Below, piece after piece: positions 52,591 to 63,766 of a stretch of DNA of 64,000 nt; positions within the stretch are counted from its first letter, which is position 1; every line of letters starts with the position of its first letter. Origin of the DNA: Nelumbo lutea. Lineage: Eukaryota > Streptophyta > Magnoliopsida > Proteales > Nelumbonaceae. The DNA is taken from assembly GCA_022828595.1 (NCBI GenBank), contig JAKGHH010000007.1:63352727-63416726 (forward strand). The letters run 5' to 3'. Below the pieces are notes generated by a model. It was given only the letters and a program-made list of their open reading frames with translations. It had not been told where the DNA came from and did no database searches. Made by a program: the position numbers and the translations under genes.

Positions 52591-53337
52591 TGATGGAGGG
52601 TGATTTGGCCTGACCAGTCCACCAATCTAGCATGGACATGACTCAACATAAGTGACAACTCAGCACGACCAGTCCACCAATCTAGCGTGGCAGCTCGCTA
52701 CAAGATGACAGTTTGATTAGCCTGAGATAAGATTCTTCCGGGTAGAAAGCGCCTCAAGCAAAGAATCTCCCAAGATGGGAATCTCCCGAGCTAAAGGCAC
52801 TTCGGGTAGAGCTCGGCAACCTCCTAAGAATAAACTCGCCCCTATCCAAACTCAAGTAGGCCACCTCGGGTAGAAGCACCTCGGCACAGGGTAGCTCGGT
52901 ACAAGGTAGCTCAGGGCTGAGCAGCTCAGCATATCACAAGAAGATCTCCTGCCTGACAACTTACCTGCCAAATCTAGAGACTGCGCCCACGTCTCTCGCC
53001 AAGCGGTGTCGTGCCTGCCAACCCTGAGAGGTGTTCCTTGTCTGGCAGGGCCATACTCTACAATGGTTACCTGCGCCCCCCAACTCAGCCCTGGCAAGTA
53101 ACAATTGTGGCAGAGAATCAGAGGCGGTTATACCTGATTTGTCATGACATCAGTATATAAGAGCTCCGACCCCCAAGAGCAAAGGTAACTTGCATGATCT
53201 ACACTCTAGCCCTTTCATTTTTGCTCTGCAACTCTCTCTTCCCCGGGGATTCTTCTTCTTCCTCATAAGTATCTCGTCCGTCGCCATCTAGGAGCGCAAC
53301 CGCTGCCAGATAGGAGTGACCAGATCGTGCACCATCA
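52591..53337 (+). repeat. Tat element 1, 3' LTR
   Basis: 747 bp, TGATGGAGGG to GCACCATCA. Compared with the 5' LTR it lacks about 45 bp including the ACTTAAGCATC block (deletion near 53241) and has many substitutions. Confidence 0.92.
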
Positions 53338-53342
53338 GTAGT
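53338..53342 (+). other. Target-site duplication of Tat element 1
   Basis: GTAGT, identical to 37706-37710 on the other side. It proves that both LTRs belong to a single insertion. Confidence 0.9.
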
Positions 53343-54671
53343 TATTGGGTTTATTTTAGATTTGAGTTTCTTGAAGTCTTAAAAATTTGGGGAACTTGTG
53401 TTCTCAACTTCTTCTAGACTAGGATAAAAAGGTAGAGAGGCTGGGGTCTTAGAGAAAATAGTACCTAAGGCCCAATTGCTTCTCTTTAAACCAGTTTCAA
53501 GAGAAATTGGAAGCATTTTTCCAACATTTTAAAAAATTACCAGAAAATGGAACCGTTTTGGCCACCGGTTTCCGAGTTAATGGTCCAACCGTCTGGTTTG
53601 AACAGATGACCCGTTCTGACAACCAAATTAAAAAATAATAATAAACTCTTGAATGAGTCGACGGTTTGATTGCTCGGGTCAATGGGTTGTTGACTTTTTC
53701 AATGGGTTTTGACCAAAATTGGGTTTTAGGTAAAACGGAATTGGTTGCCTTGATGGTTCCCAGGCCGAACAGTCTGACCGTCTAAGACAATGGCAGTTTG
53801 AAAACCTTGCATTTTCACAAATTTTTGGAACCCTTAGCAATCAGTCTAGTGTTTTTTGTCAAAAATTAAGCCTAAAGAACTTCCGTATTGGGTTGTTACA
53901 ACAGTTTGAAAAAAGGGATGCCTAACACATTTCCTTTTGTAATCCTTTTGAATATAAATTCTCTTAGTTGTATGCCTTTCCCATGAAAATTGAGTTACTA
54001 TTTCAAAAGCAAAATCATTTTCACAATTGATTTTGAGCTGATCTTGAGCTTCTTGGAGTTTATAATGAGAAATAACAAGAAAATAGATGTAGATTCTAGA
54101 CCTGACTCACCCCACCCTTAAATGTGCAGAGAGTAGGGTTGGGGAGGATTTGGATTTTGAAAACCCAACGCACTACAAGTTTTGGAAAGGGTATGGCTTG
54201 AGAGGTTTGGGGAGGTGGGGAGAGTTTGGAATATACAAAATCCTCTCTAACTCCACCAATTGTCGTCTCTAATAGTTCATTTCTTTTGATGGGTGTTGTT
54301 GGTCTTTTGTGCATGTGAACAAAGTATAAACCACATCAATCTATTTTCTCTCATTTTATCACATATTGGAACTACTCATAGGTTCCTTTGTATGACTTCA
54401 TTTTTGACTCTATCCTTTTTGGTTTTATCACTAATCCATCTAATCATACATATTTCTATCACACTCATTTTCTCAGACATTATTGTCTTTTAATAGATCA
54501 ACAGTATGTTCTCCTTACAACTGCTTTATTTTATATATCTATTAAATATTGAATTAAATTCAGATCTCTAAAATTCTTATTGGATTGGATTCTAATGTGC
54601 TTCTATTTGAATATATGATTTGATGCATTTGTATATAGAAAAGAGAGGTGAAACATTTATAGGAACTTCCT
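53343..54671. other. Intergenic; contains dispersed repeat copy 2 (53490-53815)
   Basis: 53490-53815 repeats the blocks of 25130-25400 in the same order: GTCGACGGTTTGATTGCTCG, GGGTTGTTGACTTTTTC and CCGAACAGTCTGACCGTC. The rest is AT-rich, with no gene. Confidence 0.4.
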
Positions 54672-55707
54672 AAGGTTGTGTTTAGTACCATTTTCGTATT
54701 TACCTAAGGCTATGCTTGGAAGGATGTAAGTCAAGATTGATGTAAATATTTACGTCGGTTCATTTTTGTTGGTGTTTGGAAGGAGTGTAAATCAAGATCG
54801 ACGTAAAACTCCACTCTAGTTCGGTTTTGCATATGCATGGAAGGAATGGAGTTTTACGTCATTAATCGATGTAAAACTTCATCTGAAGTAAAGTTTTTCA
54901 TTCATTATCGATGTAAATACTACATCGATAAAATTGATGTAAAACTCAGCCTTTTTCATGCATGCTTTTACATAAGATAGTTACTTTTAACTAGAAAAAT
55001 GTATGCATTGACATTAGTATTTATAGTTGAAATGCCAAATTTGACGTTTCAGGTAGAAATAGCAATTTGTATTCATCAACTCAAAAAATTTTTGGTACAA
55101 AAACTAGGTATAGATCACCACCCTATAGTTTTGGGGTAGTAACACTTAACCCCTTGAACTTTATTTGTGACAAAGACCCCCCCAAAAAAATAAATAAATA
55201 AATAAATAGATCCCAAAACTTTGCCCCTACTTGTTAATTGGATTGACGAAAGAATAATTTATTAAAATATCCTTTTGAAATTCAAATAGACAAGAGGACA
55301 AAAATGGGTATGGTAAAGCACATTATCCGTTTCCTATCCACTTTGGTGAAGAAGAAGAAGAAAGAAATATACATAAGGGATTTATACAAATATAAGAGAA
55401 ATGGCAAAATGGCTCCACAAATTAAAAAAAAAAGGTAGTTTAGAGATTTAAAAATATTTAGCAAGCACACGACAATCACATGAGAATCTTTTTTTTTTTT
55501 TTTTGAAGTTAATTGATTGAATTCTAACAAAAAGGGGCAAAGTGTTGGAATCTAAAAGTTCAAGGGGCCATTATCATAAATAAAAATTCTATGGGCTAAC
55601 CTAAATGCCACTACCTCCAAAGTAAAGAGTAATAATTTGTAATTTACTCAAAAGTGGTATTGGGCAACCTATATAGGTAGAAACAACAATGATACTAAAC
55701 ACAACTT
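54672..55707. mobile_element. Non-autonomous DNA transposon with about 34-bp inverted ends
   Basis: Left AAGGTTGTGTTTAGTACCAT and right (reverse complement) AAGTTGTGTTTAGTATCATT match, and similarity continues to TTTACCTA / TCTACCTA. The 1.04-kb core has no transposase. It contains repeated GATGTAAA/TTTACGTC words at 54720-54950 and a block like 32538 and 56125 at 55100-55220. Target duplication not visible. Confidence 0.6.
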
Positions 55708-55820
55708 AAAATGAGCAAGCTTCCTTTAAGTTCTAAGCACATTTGAGTATGCAATAATTCTTCTATGGTTATTTCTATGATGCTAGAAAGGTATGATACC
55801 TTAAAAACTTTAACTAATTA

Positions 55821-56122
55821 GGACTTGCTTGGTTTGTAGGAATAGGGGTTTAGAATCAGAATCGGAATCATAATGGACCATTTTTTATTCCAACTGTTTG
55901 GTTTGGCAGAATCGGAATCCCATCCCATTCCTAGTGGAATGGCATTCTCCAATTTTAGGGAATGCCATTCCCTCCCCCTCCCTTGGGAATGAAATCCCAT
56001 CCGAGTTTATTCCAATTCCCATTCTAATGCTTGTCCAAACCAAACAGACTATGGGAATAGACTATTCCGATTCCAATTGCAAGAGATTTTGATGCCAATT
56101 CTAATTGCCAACCAAATGGACC
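55821..56122. mobile_element. MITE, hAT-like, about 300 bp
   Basis: Inverted ends GGACTTGCTTGGTTTG and GGTCCATTTGGTTGG (reverse complement). The core has several copies of GGAATCGGAATC / GGAATGGCATTCC words, partly self-complementary. Non-coding. Confidence 0.6.
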
Positions 56123-56230
56123 TTTAGAGTAAATTGTAGGGTCATTTACGAAAACACCCCTATAGTTTCACATTTATATTATATCCAAAAATGCAGTTGT
56201 CGACCTCAACTTAATGTCATGCTTCCCAAC
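56123..56230. repeat. Dispersed repeat fragment, split by the next element
   Basis: GTAAATTGTAGGGTCATTTA with AAAACACCCCTATAGTTTCA resembles 32538-32640 and 55100-55220. Its continuation may be at 57463-57540 (AAAACACCCCCAATAGTTTG). Confidence 0.4.
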
Positions 56231-57462
56231 TAGACCTATTAGTGGGTGGGGTGGCTTAATGGGCTGTCTTGGACCATTCTTAATCAGGCTTGACAAAATT
56301 TTAGGCCTACAAGCTCGGACTTGGGTTTTCTCAAATAAGCCCAGCTCAAGGCCGTCAGTTTATTAAATGATTATATGATTACCAAATACCAATTTATAAT
56401 TTAGGAAATATGGTTTATTAAATTACTATCTTATCAATATAATATTAATTTATTAAATTATATCATAGGTAGTAGGGGAGCAAGTGGGGTTGTCCTGAGT
56501 TAATAATTTACATTGTTTTGGGCTTAGGCTTCATGTTGGGCCCATTGAAATTTTGACAAAATCCCAACCCCAACCCGCAAAAGTCGCACCCCTAATAGGT
56601 AGGTACTTTTATGTCTAGACCAGCCTTTGGGATTTATATAAGGGTCAGGCTCAGGCACAAGATCTAGTCTTGATGGTCTAGTCATGTTCGGGTTTGAGCT
56701 TGGTTATTTTTGTTAATAAAGAGGAAAAACTTGACCTAAATCTGGTCTGGCCTAGCTTGTGAATAGGTTTATTCCCAACCCCTTTAAATTTTTGTGATGT
56801 TTTTTGTTTTAAAATATAAAAAATCAAATAGGGGAAACTTACAACTAATTTGGTTTCTTTTTTATTAGGAAACTCAATATAGTCACTCCCCATTTTACAT
56901 GGGCATCTTTTAACACCAACTTGAGCATTGCAAAGGTCTCTTATAGTATTTACTAAGACCTAGCCTATAGTTTGCATTTAGACTTGTTCATGAGTCGGGC
57001 TGGGCTTTGCCTCTACATTAACAGAATATGCTCAGGCCTGAGCCTGAGCTTGACCCAACATTGGACCTAGGTCTTGAGCCCGAACCTGACCCTCATATAA
57101 AGCCCAAAGTCCGAGCCTGAGCCTAGCTAGAAATTTGGAAAAAATTTTCCCTATTTTATTCAATTTAAAACTATCTTAGTTATATTAAAAGACCTCAAAA
57201 CCCAAAAAGATAGTGAAAAATCTCACTATTACTTGAAAAAGAGAAGAACAATAAAGAAAAAAAATATTTTTTATTACATAAAATATATTTTTATTATAAA
57301 ATACATTACCAAGTTAGGCTCGGGCCAGGCTTTTTTGAGAAAGCTTGAGTCTGGCCCAATGTTTTAGACCTGAGTCCACGGGCCTGAAGTCCTATCCAAG
57401 CCCGACTTAGATTGGGTTGGTCTAGGGCAGCCTATTGGGCTACCTGGCCCATAGTAGGTCTA
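56231..57462. mobile_element. Putative long-TIR DNA element (MULE-like), 1.23 kb
   Basis: The left end TAGACCTATTAGTGGGTGGG reads inwards through GGCTTGACAAAATTTTAGGC to TTTTCTCAAATAAGCCCAGC. The reverse complement of the right end gives TAGACCTACTATGGGCCAGG, GGGCTTGGATAGGACTTCAGG and CTTTCTCAAAAAAGCCTGGC. These correspond over roughly 130-150 bp, allowing for divergence. The interior is rich in GCCC/GAGCC words and has no transposase. Long inverted ends suggest a Mutator-like non-autonomous element; a 9-bp target duplication is not seen. Confidence 0.45.
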
Positions 57463-58165
57463 TTTGCATTTGACTAAAACACCCCCAATAGTTTGTAGAA
57501 GATTTAATTGATCAACGCTTTGTTAAGAACTATTAGTATTGTTGTCTAGAAATGGTCACATGGTCGCCTAAGCCAAGTGGAAAATGTTTAAGGGGATGAC
57601 CCCATGGTTGTTTGTGTCAAAAATGGCTAGCACTTCATATCAAGGAGTTTGACTTCTATCAGGGCAAATTCGGTGCGTGCACCATTTGCACAGCGTGAGG
57701 GCATGCCACACGTCTTGGAAACATGTGCACACTTGAAACTTGTGAAGTGATTAAACACTCCTCATTCCCACTCCTTTTTCGCCAGATTTCTCTCACTCTC
57801 ACTCTCTCTCCACATCGAACCTTTCCACTCTCAGTTTCTATCTCCAACCAACGGCGACTAACAGCCATCACCGGCGACTATTAACACCGGTGATCGGAGA
57901 AAAACTTTAGGTGAGCATTAGTAAGACGTTGTTTGGTGACTATTAACAATGAACCAAATCCGCTTATTCTTCTTGTTAGTTGTTCCTCTGGATCTTAGTC
58001 TTCAGTGATCAGCCCTCCATTTTATTCGATTCTGTTGAATTTGGTTAGGTAAGTTGAAGCATAAACAATATCAAAGGTTCGTTCGAAAATGACCATGAGA
58101 GCGTGAGAAAGATCAGCTGCTCTAGTCAGAGAAAGGGAAGAAATGGAGGATTATTTCCTCCTAAT
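57463..58165. other. Intergenic, no gene
   Basis: Contains a small minus-strand frame (57659-57871) with no recognised domain. Nothing supported. Confidence 0.4.
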
Positions 58166-58610
58166 TTCATTTTCTGAAAGAGTTCTTGTGCTTGAATTGG
58201 GGAATGGGGACCTTCCCCGAATATAACCAGTGATCATTGTAGTTCAAGAGATGGAGTTTTCTTTGCGGCATTCTATCAAAGACCCAGCAAGCAGATTCCA
58301 AGTCATTGCATTTGACAAACCCATGACGCAAGCTAGTCCACGAAGCAATATCTTTGACTTCCATCTCCCTAAAAATCAATTGAGCTACTTTAATTTCTTT
58401 AATTTTGCTAAACATATCGGTCAAAGCATTACCAACTATTGGATCAAACTCAACTCATGTCTGTAGATCACCCCATGAACCATCTTTTCATGATTCAGAT
58501 CCCCATTCCACCCACAAGTAGGCAGAGCTCCCACTATGGAAAAGTTATCAGGTCTTAAACTCGATACGGACAAGTCTGGAAAAACGGATGGATACCGCTT
58601 TCGTGGGGTT
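58166..58610 (-). pseudogene. PPR protein fragment, truncated by Tat element 2
   Basis: Minus-strand translation gives PDNFSIVGALPTCG, MVHGVIYRHEL, LTDMFSKIKEIKVAQLIFRE, DIASWTSLRHGFVKCNDLES and ACWVFDRMPQR. These are PPR helices of the PLS type. A stop after SLIQ (58436) and the loss of both ends make it a pseudogene. Its upstream end is cut exactly at 58610 by the LTR starting at 58611, so its 5' part may continue beyond that element, off the window. Confidence 0.75.
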
Positions 58611-59308
58611 TGATGTAAGGTGATTTGACCAGATCTAGTAAAGAGGGGACACGTGGACACAACTTGACCAAGAGATGACAATTCAGCCTAACATGACCAG
58701 TCCGCAATAGATCGAGATCGGGTACTCAACCACCCCGGGCTAAAGCGACCTCGGGATGAGATTGCCTCAGTACCAGATCACAACAAGAACACCTCGATGC
58801 CAAGGCACTTCGGCAATCAACCCAGTTCGGGACTTAAAGATATTAGCTCAGGGATACTGACATACCACTACGTGGTGATCCCGAGAACCCCTCGAATGGA
58901 TCCGGTCCTCACGGGATCACACCGCATAACAGTTAGCATTATCACCCCGATCGTTTTGGGCAGAACTGATGAACCTTATCGATTGGCAATGCTATCTTCC
59001 AACTAACGTGGAAACGGATCCTATCGTGACGATGATCCCAGAACCAATTCGCAAAACCCGTGAGGACTCAACAATATAAAGGCTCCACCCCCGGTGGTTC
59101 AAGGTACGCGTAATTTCATTGCTCTCTAGCTCTCTACATTCTAAAGCTTTTCAGCTCGCAACCAAGTATACTGACTTAAGCATCGGAGCGACCTCGCCGA
59201 GTAAACAACCCCGGGTTCTCTGATTCTTCCTTTGCAGATCGATCTAGTTCACTGTTTACTGGAAGCCAAATCACCTCCAGCAGGGAGCAGTTAGATTGCA
59301 CATCATCA
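58611..59308 (+). repeat. Tat element 2, 5' LTR
   Basis: 698 bp from TGATGTAAGG to GCACATCATCA, with inverted TGATG/CATCA ends. A TATA-like CAATATAAAGGC lies at about 59069 and CTGACTTAAGCATCGGAG at about 59171, a block shared with Tat element 1 and the presumed solo LTR at 26590-27852. Confidence 0.85.
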
Positions 59309-59328
59309 TTTGGCGTCGTCTACGGGAT
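59309..59328 (+). other. Tat element 2 primer-binding site
   Basis: TTTGGCGTCGTCTACGGGAT immediately after the LTR, homologous in position and sequence to 38506-38525. Confidence 0.75.
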
Positions 59329-59393
59329 CCTCTTTCCACCAACAAATCACCTACAAAAAGCCTCTTTCCACCAACAATCACAAACTCAGATCC

Positions 59394-61239
59394 ATGGCAT
59401 CCTCCAGCAACGCCGAACAAAACAACGAGATGAATGTCTCCAGGGGGCAACCTCAGTATTCTTCTGTTTGCATCGATCAGTTCACCATCCCGCTCACTGC
59501 AAACCCTGATCGTGCCCCAAGCAACCACGCCAGTGAACGCCCCACTCCCTCCTGTAGTGGGCGTGACATTTGCTGAACCATCTGTGGTTCCCCCTAGAGT
59601 CGGACAGTATCAACTTGACGACTTGGCACACTATGTGTAGGCTATTCAAGTCCAAATGCTGCAAGTCCAACAGTTTCAGCACTACCAGCAATAGTACCAG
59701 CAACAGTACCAGCAACAATTCCCTCCGCTGCAGCAGAATCAGCAGCCAGTTCCACCCAGACACCTGGCATTGTAGCAAAAGCAACCTCGCCGCCGTTAGC
59801 ATAATCGCTCTCCCCGCAGAGGCGAGACATCCCAAGTCCCTCTTCCTCTAGGGAGTCAGGTCTTGTCCCGCAACAGGAGAGACAGACAAGTCACCCCTCC
59901 CACTTCTTAGGGAAACTTGAACAGATCGGGAGACACTCAGCCCGCCAAGGCCGCGTTACCTCGGCCTTCCCATCAAGAGGACTCACTCCTAGGAAATCAA
60001 TTCGCACCCCTAGCCGCGGACTTGAAGCAAGGCCCATCTGTTCACGGAAATCAGCCCCAACACCCGGAGCCACTTTGTGCCAGAATGGTCCCCGATCATA
60101 CAAAAGTCAGCAATACTAATGCAGAACCATTCAAGAAGCGACAACAAAAGCGTCACAAGGCACAGCGAGATACAACACATAGTCAGCCCGCTGAGCCCAG
60201 CCGACAAGAACAAGTGAAGGGCAAAGAGGAGGCGAGTTTGGCAGTAACAAAGACCATCCCTCTCCTATCTGGGTCTTCCCCTCTGTCTTCTAAGCTCCTG
60301 GCGACCTCAATGCCAAAGGACTTCAAAATGCCTCCGCTGGACAAATATGATGGATCCTTCAATCCAAACGACCATGTGGACTCCTTCCAATACCAGATGC
60401 ACTTAGCCAAAGCGGATGAGTCCTGCATGTGTGTAGCCTTCTCCACAACATTCAAAGGGGTAGCTCGCACTAGGTACAGGAACCTCACACCAAGGATGAT
60501 CAAAAGCTGGGCGCAGTTCATGCAGATGTTCACCTCGCACTTCATCACTAGCAAGAAGTGCTCGAGGTCTCCAGAGAGCCTCCTCAGCATAGTTCAAAGA
60601 GAAGGGGAGTCGATCCGAAGTTACATAAAATGCTTCAATGACACATGTTTACAGATCCCTGACCTGGATCCCGCTGTAAGACTCACAGCAGCAAAGAGAG
60701 GAATTACTCACAAAGAATTCAAGTGGCACGTAGTGGCCAACAAGCTCACGGGCATCACTGAATTCCTCAAGCTCGCCAACTAGTTCATCGGGAGAGAATA
60801 GGAGATGAACTAGAAGAGCGAAAATCCAGCGGAGAAGAGAAAGAGAGAAGGTGACAACTCAAATAATGGTGGCAGTAAACGAAGAAAAAGCAAGCCCTCG
60901 ACTAAGGGAGGAAACAAGTTCTGGAACCGATCTCCCTCACATAAGTCAGGTCGGCGTTCCCGAACTCCGCCGGTCGAAAAGGATGAGATACACACCTCTC
61001 AACTCGAAGCGAGGAGAAATCCTTATGGCAATAAAGGACTCCTCCTACATCAAGTGGCCACCTCAGTTGAGGGTGACCCCGCCACCAAAAACAGGAACGT
61101 ATATTGTCACTTTCACAAAGATCATGGTCATAGTACCAAAAATTTTAGAAACCTCAGTGATGAGATTGAAGAGCTCATCCATCGCGGATATCTAAAAAAT
61201 TTTATACACAAAGAAAATAAAAACCAAGAAGATCGATAG
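59394..61239 (+). pseudogene. Tat element 2 gag, frameshifted
   Basis: Starts ATGGCATCCTCCAGCAAC at 59394 and reads QFTIPLTANPD; a Q-rich stretch (59640-59780) with frame changes follows. The longest piece, 59917-60783 (288 codons), holds the Retrotrans_gag core: PPLDKYDGSFNPNDHVDSFQ, FSTTFKGVARTRY, SLLSIVQREGESIRSYIKCF and KRGITHKEFKWHVVANK. After a stop at 60781 the knuckle YCHFHKDHGHSTKNF appears (about 61090-61135); its final Cys has become Phe. It is more complete than the element 1 gag. Confidence 0.85.
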
Positions 61240-61531
61240 GGGGAGCAAAGAAGAAATGCTTTCGAGTCTATTAGCAGGCAGAATGATCAGCCATAGAGGT
61301 AGTTACTAGAAGAAAGGCCGATCTGCGGAGTAATCTACATGATTACTGGTGGGTCCATTATCGCGGGCTGCACTTCGGCAGCAAGTAAAGCTTCGATTTG
61401 CAAACTAGAGCACGAAGAGCAGAATCCACCAAGGTGACCTAGGCTCAAAGATCCCATTTACTTCACATAATACGATGCATGGGGGATCCAGTACCCCCAT
61501 GGCGATGCCCCGGTGATAAAGATGAGACAGA

Positions 61532-61813
61532 ATGACTTTGAAGTGCGTCCTAGTGGATTCGGGCAGTTCGACCGATATTTTGTTCAAGGACGTCTTTGAC
61601 AGGCTCCAGCTCCAAGAAAGCGATCTCAAGCCAATGAACACTCCCTTGGTAGGTTTCAGCGGTGAAGAGGTCAGGCCTCTAGGGCGAGTCTCAATACCCG
61701 TAGAGGTCGGCACGTGGCCCAACATTGCCAGATTCGAGCACACATTCCTAGTGGTCGCGACTCCCTTCCCTTACAACGCCATAGTAGGTCGGCCCATTGC
61801 CCACGCACTATGA
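61532..61813 (+). CDS. Tat protease domain, repeat copy 1
   Basis: A 93-codon open frame with the retroviral-type aspartic protease core. VLVDSGSSTDILF has the catalytic Asp at codon 9 (about 61556), followed by VATPFPYNAIVGRP, the C-terminal hydrophobic-Gly motif. Its role would be cleavage of the gag-pol polyprotein. The frame is intact within the domain but not fused to gag or RT. Confidence 0.8.
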   Translation: MTLKCVLVDSGSSTDILFKDVFDRLQLQESDLKPMNTPLVGFSGEEVRPLGRVSIPVEVGTWPNIARFEHTFLVVATPFPYNAIVGRPIAHAL

Positions 61814-61959
61814 GCGATAGTGTCCACCTACTACTTGGCCATGAAATTCCCTACGGACTATGGAGTAGGGGTTGTGCGAGGCGACTAACTCGAGTCTTGA
61901 AAGTGCTATGTTGCCGCCCTCAAGGGGAAAGCCAAGCTAGCGGCTGACATCGAACTCGA

Positions 61960-62271
61960 GTGACATATGGAGTACATCGAGGAGTGAGCTACACCAACGG
62001 AAGAGATGATCCATATCCAGTCTTAGTAGATGATCCAGCTAAGACTCTCCAGATTGGTGCTTCAATCGAGGAACCATTTTGTTCTCAACTGGTAAGCTTT
62101 TTAATTAATAATTTAGATGTATTTGCATGGTCCACGACACAAATGCCCGTCATAGATTCAAAAATAATAACTTACAAGTTAAACAATGATCCCTTAGTTA
62201 GGCCAGTTAGACACCTGGTGGGTCCATTATCAGGCAGAATGATCAGTAGCAGGCAGAATGATCAGCCATAG
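61960..62271 (+). pseudogene. Tat element 2 RT N-terminal linker, copy 1
   Basis: Reads AKTLQIGASIEEPFCSQLVSFL, NNLDVFAWST and NDPLVRPVR, the segment before the RT core, then runs into the repeat junction (HLVGPLSGRM). The same segment recurs at 62973-63248. The RT core itself (YADD block) is not reached in the window. Confidence 0.7.
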
Positions 62272-62507
62272 AGGTAGTTACTAGAAGAAAGGCCGATCTG
62301 CGGAGTAATCTACATGATTACTGGTGGGTCCATTATCGCGGGCTGTACTTCGGCAGCAAGTAAAGCTTCGATTTGCAAACTAGAGCATGAAGAGTAGAAT
62401 CCACCAATGTGACCTAGGCTCAAAGATACCATTTTACTTCACAGAATACGATGCATGGGGGATCCAGTACCCCCATGACAATGCCCCGGTGATAAAGATG
62501 AGACAGA

Positions 62508-62789
62508 ATGACTTTGAAGTGCGTCCTAGTGGATTCGGGCAGTTCGATCGATATTTTGTTCAAGGACGTCTTTGACAGGCTCCAGCTCCAAGAAAGCGAT
62601 CTCAAGCCAACGAACACTCCCTTGGTAGGTTTCAGCGGTGAAGAGGTCAGGCCTCTAGGGCGAGTCTCAGTACCCGTAGAGGTCGGCACGTGGCCCAACA
62701 TTGCTAGATTCGAGCACACATTCCTAGTGGTCGCGACTCCCTTCCCTTACAACGCCATAGTAGGTCGGCCCATTGCCCACGCACTATGA
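62508..62789 (+). CDS. Tat protease domain, repeat copy 2
   Basis: Same 93-codon frame as at 61532, with VDSGSSIDILF (Thr to Ile), KPTNTPLVGF (Met to Thr) and LGRVSVPVEVG (Ile to Val). Active-site Asp at about 62532. Still open, so duplication is recent relative to the decay of other domains. Confidence 0.8.
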   Translation: MTLKCVLVDSGSSIDILFKDVFDRLQLQESDLKPTNTPLVGFSGEEVRPLGRVSVPVEVGTWPNIARFEHTFLVVATPFPYNAIVGRPIAHAL

Positions 62790-63484
62790 GCGATAGTGTC
62801 CACCTACTACTTGGCCATGAAATTCCCTACGGACTATGGAGTAGGGGTTGTGCGAGGCGACTAACTCGAGTCTTGAAAGTGCTATGTTGCCGCCCTCAAG
62901 GGGAAAGCCAAGCTAGCAGCTGACATCGAACTCAAGCGACCTATGGAGTACATCGAGGAGTGAGCTACACCAATGGAAGAGATGATCCATATCCCAGTCT
63001 CAGTAGATGATCTAGCTAAGACTCTCCAAATCGGTGCTTCAATCGAGGAGCAATTTCGTTCTCAACTGGTAAGCTTTTTAATTAATAATTTAGATGTATT
63101 TGCATGGTCCACGACACAAATGCCCGTCATAGATTCAAAAATAATAACTTACAAGTTAAACAATGATCCCTTAGTTAGGCCAGTTAGACACCTGGTGGGT
63201 CCATTATCAGGCAGAATGATCAGTAGCAGGCAGAATGATCAGCCATAGAGGTAGTTACTAGAAGAAAGGCCGATCTACGGAGTAATCTACATGATTACTG
63301 GTGGGTCCATTATCGCAGGCTGCACTTCGGCAGCAAGTAAAGCTTCGATTTGCAAACTAGAGCACGAAGAGCAGAATCTACCAAAGTGACCTAGGCTCAA
63401 AGATCCCATTTTACTTCACAGAATACGATGCATGGGGGATCCAGTACCCCCATGACGATGCCCCGGTGATAAAGATGAGACAGA

Positions 63485-63766
63485 ATGACTTTGAAGTGCG
63501 TCCTAGTGGATTCGGGCAGTTCGATCGATATTTTGTTCAAGGACGTCTTTGACAGGCTCCAGCTCCAAGAAAGCGATCTCAAGCCAACGAACACTCCCTT
63601 GGTAGGTTTCAGCGGTGAAGAGATCAGGCCTCTAGGGCGAGTCTCAGTACCCGTAGAGGTCGGCACGTGGCCCAACATTGCCAGATTCGAGCACACATTC
63701 CTAGTGGTTGCGACTCCCTTCCCTTACAATGCCATAGTAGGTCGGCCCATTACCCACGCACTATGA
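63485..63766 (+). CDS. Tat protease domain, repeat copy 3
   Basis: Same frame as copy 2, sharing its Ile, Thr and Val variants, with two further changes (GEEIRPLG and GRPITHAL). The shared variants indicate that copies 2 and 3 are closer to each other than to copy 1. Active-site Asp at about 63509. Confidence 0.8.
   Translation: MTLKCVLVDSGSSIDILFKDVFDRLQLQESDLKPTNTPLVGFSGEEIRPLGRVSVPVEVGTWPNIARFEHTFLVVATPFPYNAIVGRPITHAL

Larger units (their letters stand above)
37711..53337 (+). mobile_element. Tat-lineage Ty3/gypsy retrotransposon, full length with nested insertions
   Basis: 5' LTR 37711-38505 and 3' LTR 52591-53337 start TGATGGAGGG and end CACCATCA. They are flanked by the same 5 bases, GTAGT (37706-37710 and 53338-53342), a textbook target duplication. 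Inside are gag, RT, a gypsy RNase H and a second archaeal-like RNase H, integrase, then a long region with antisense ORFs and a polypurine tract before the 3' LTR. The double RNase H and antisense ORFs are hallmarks of the Tat lineage. Frameshifts abound and the protease is missing. The LTRs differ at many positions and by a deletion of about 45 bp, so the insertion is old. Foreign DNA at about 43485-49690 accounts for much of the 15.6 kb. Confidence 0.9.

Noticed and set aside
61405..63696. Three minus-strand frames of about 100 codons repeating every 976 bp
   Set aside because: They are opposite the three protease copies and repeat only because the DNA does; no domain of their own.
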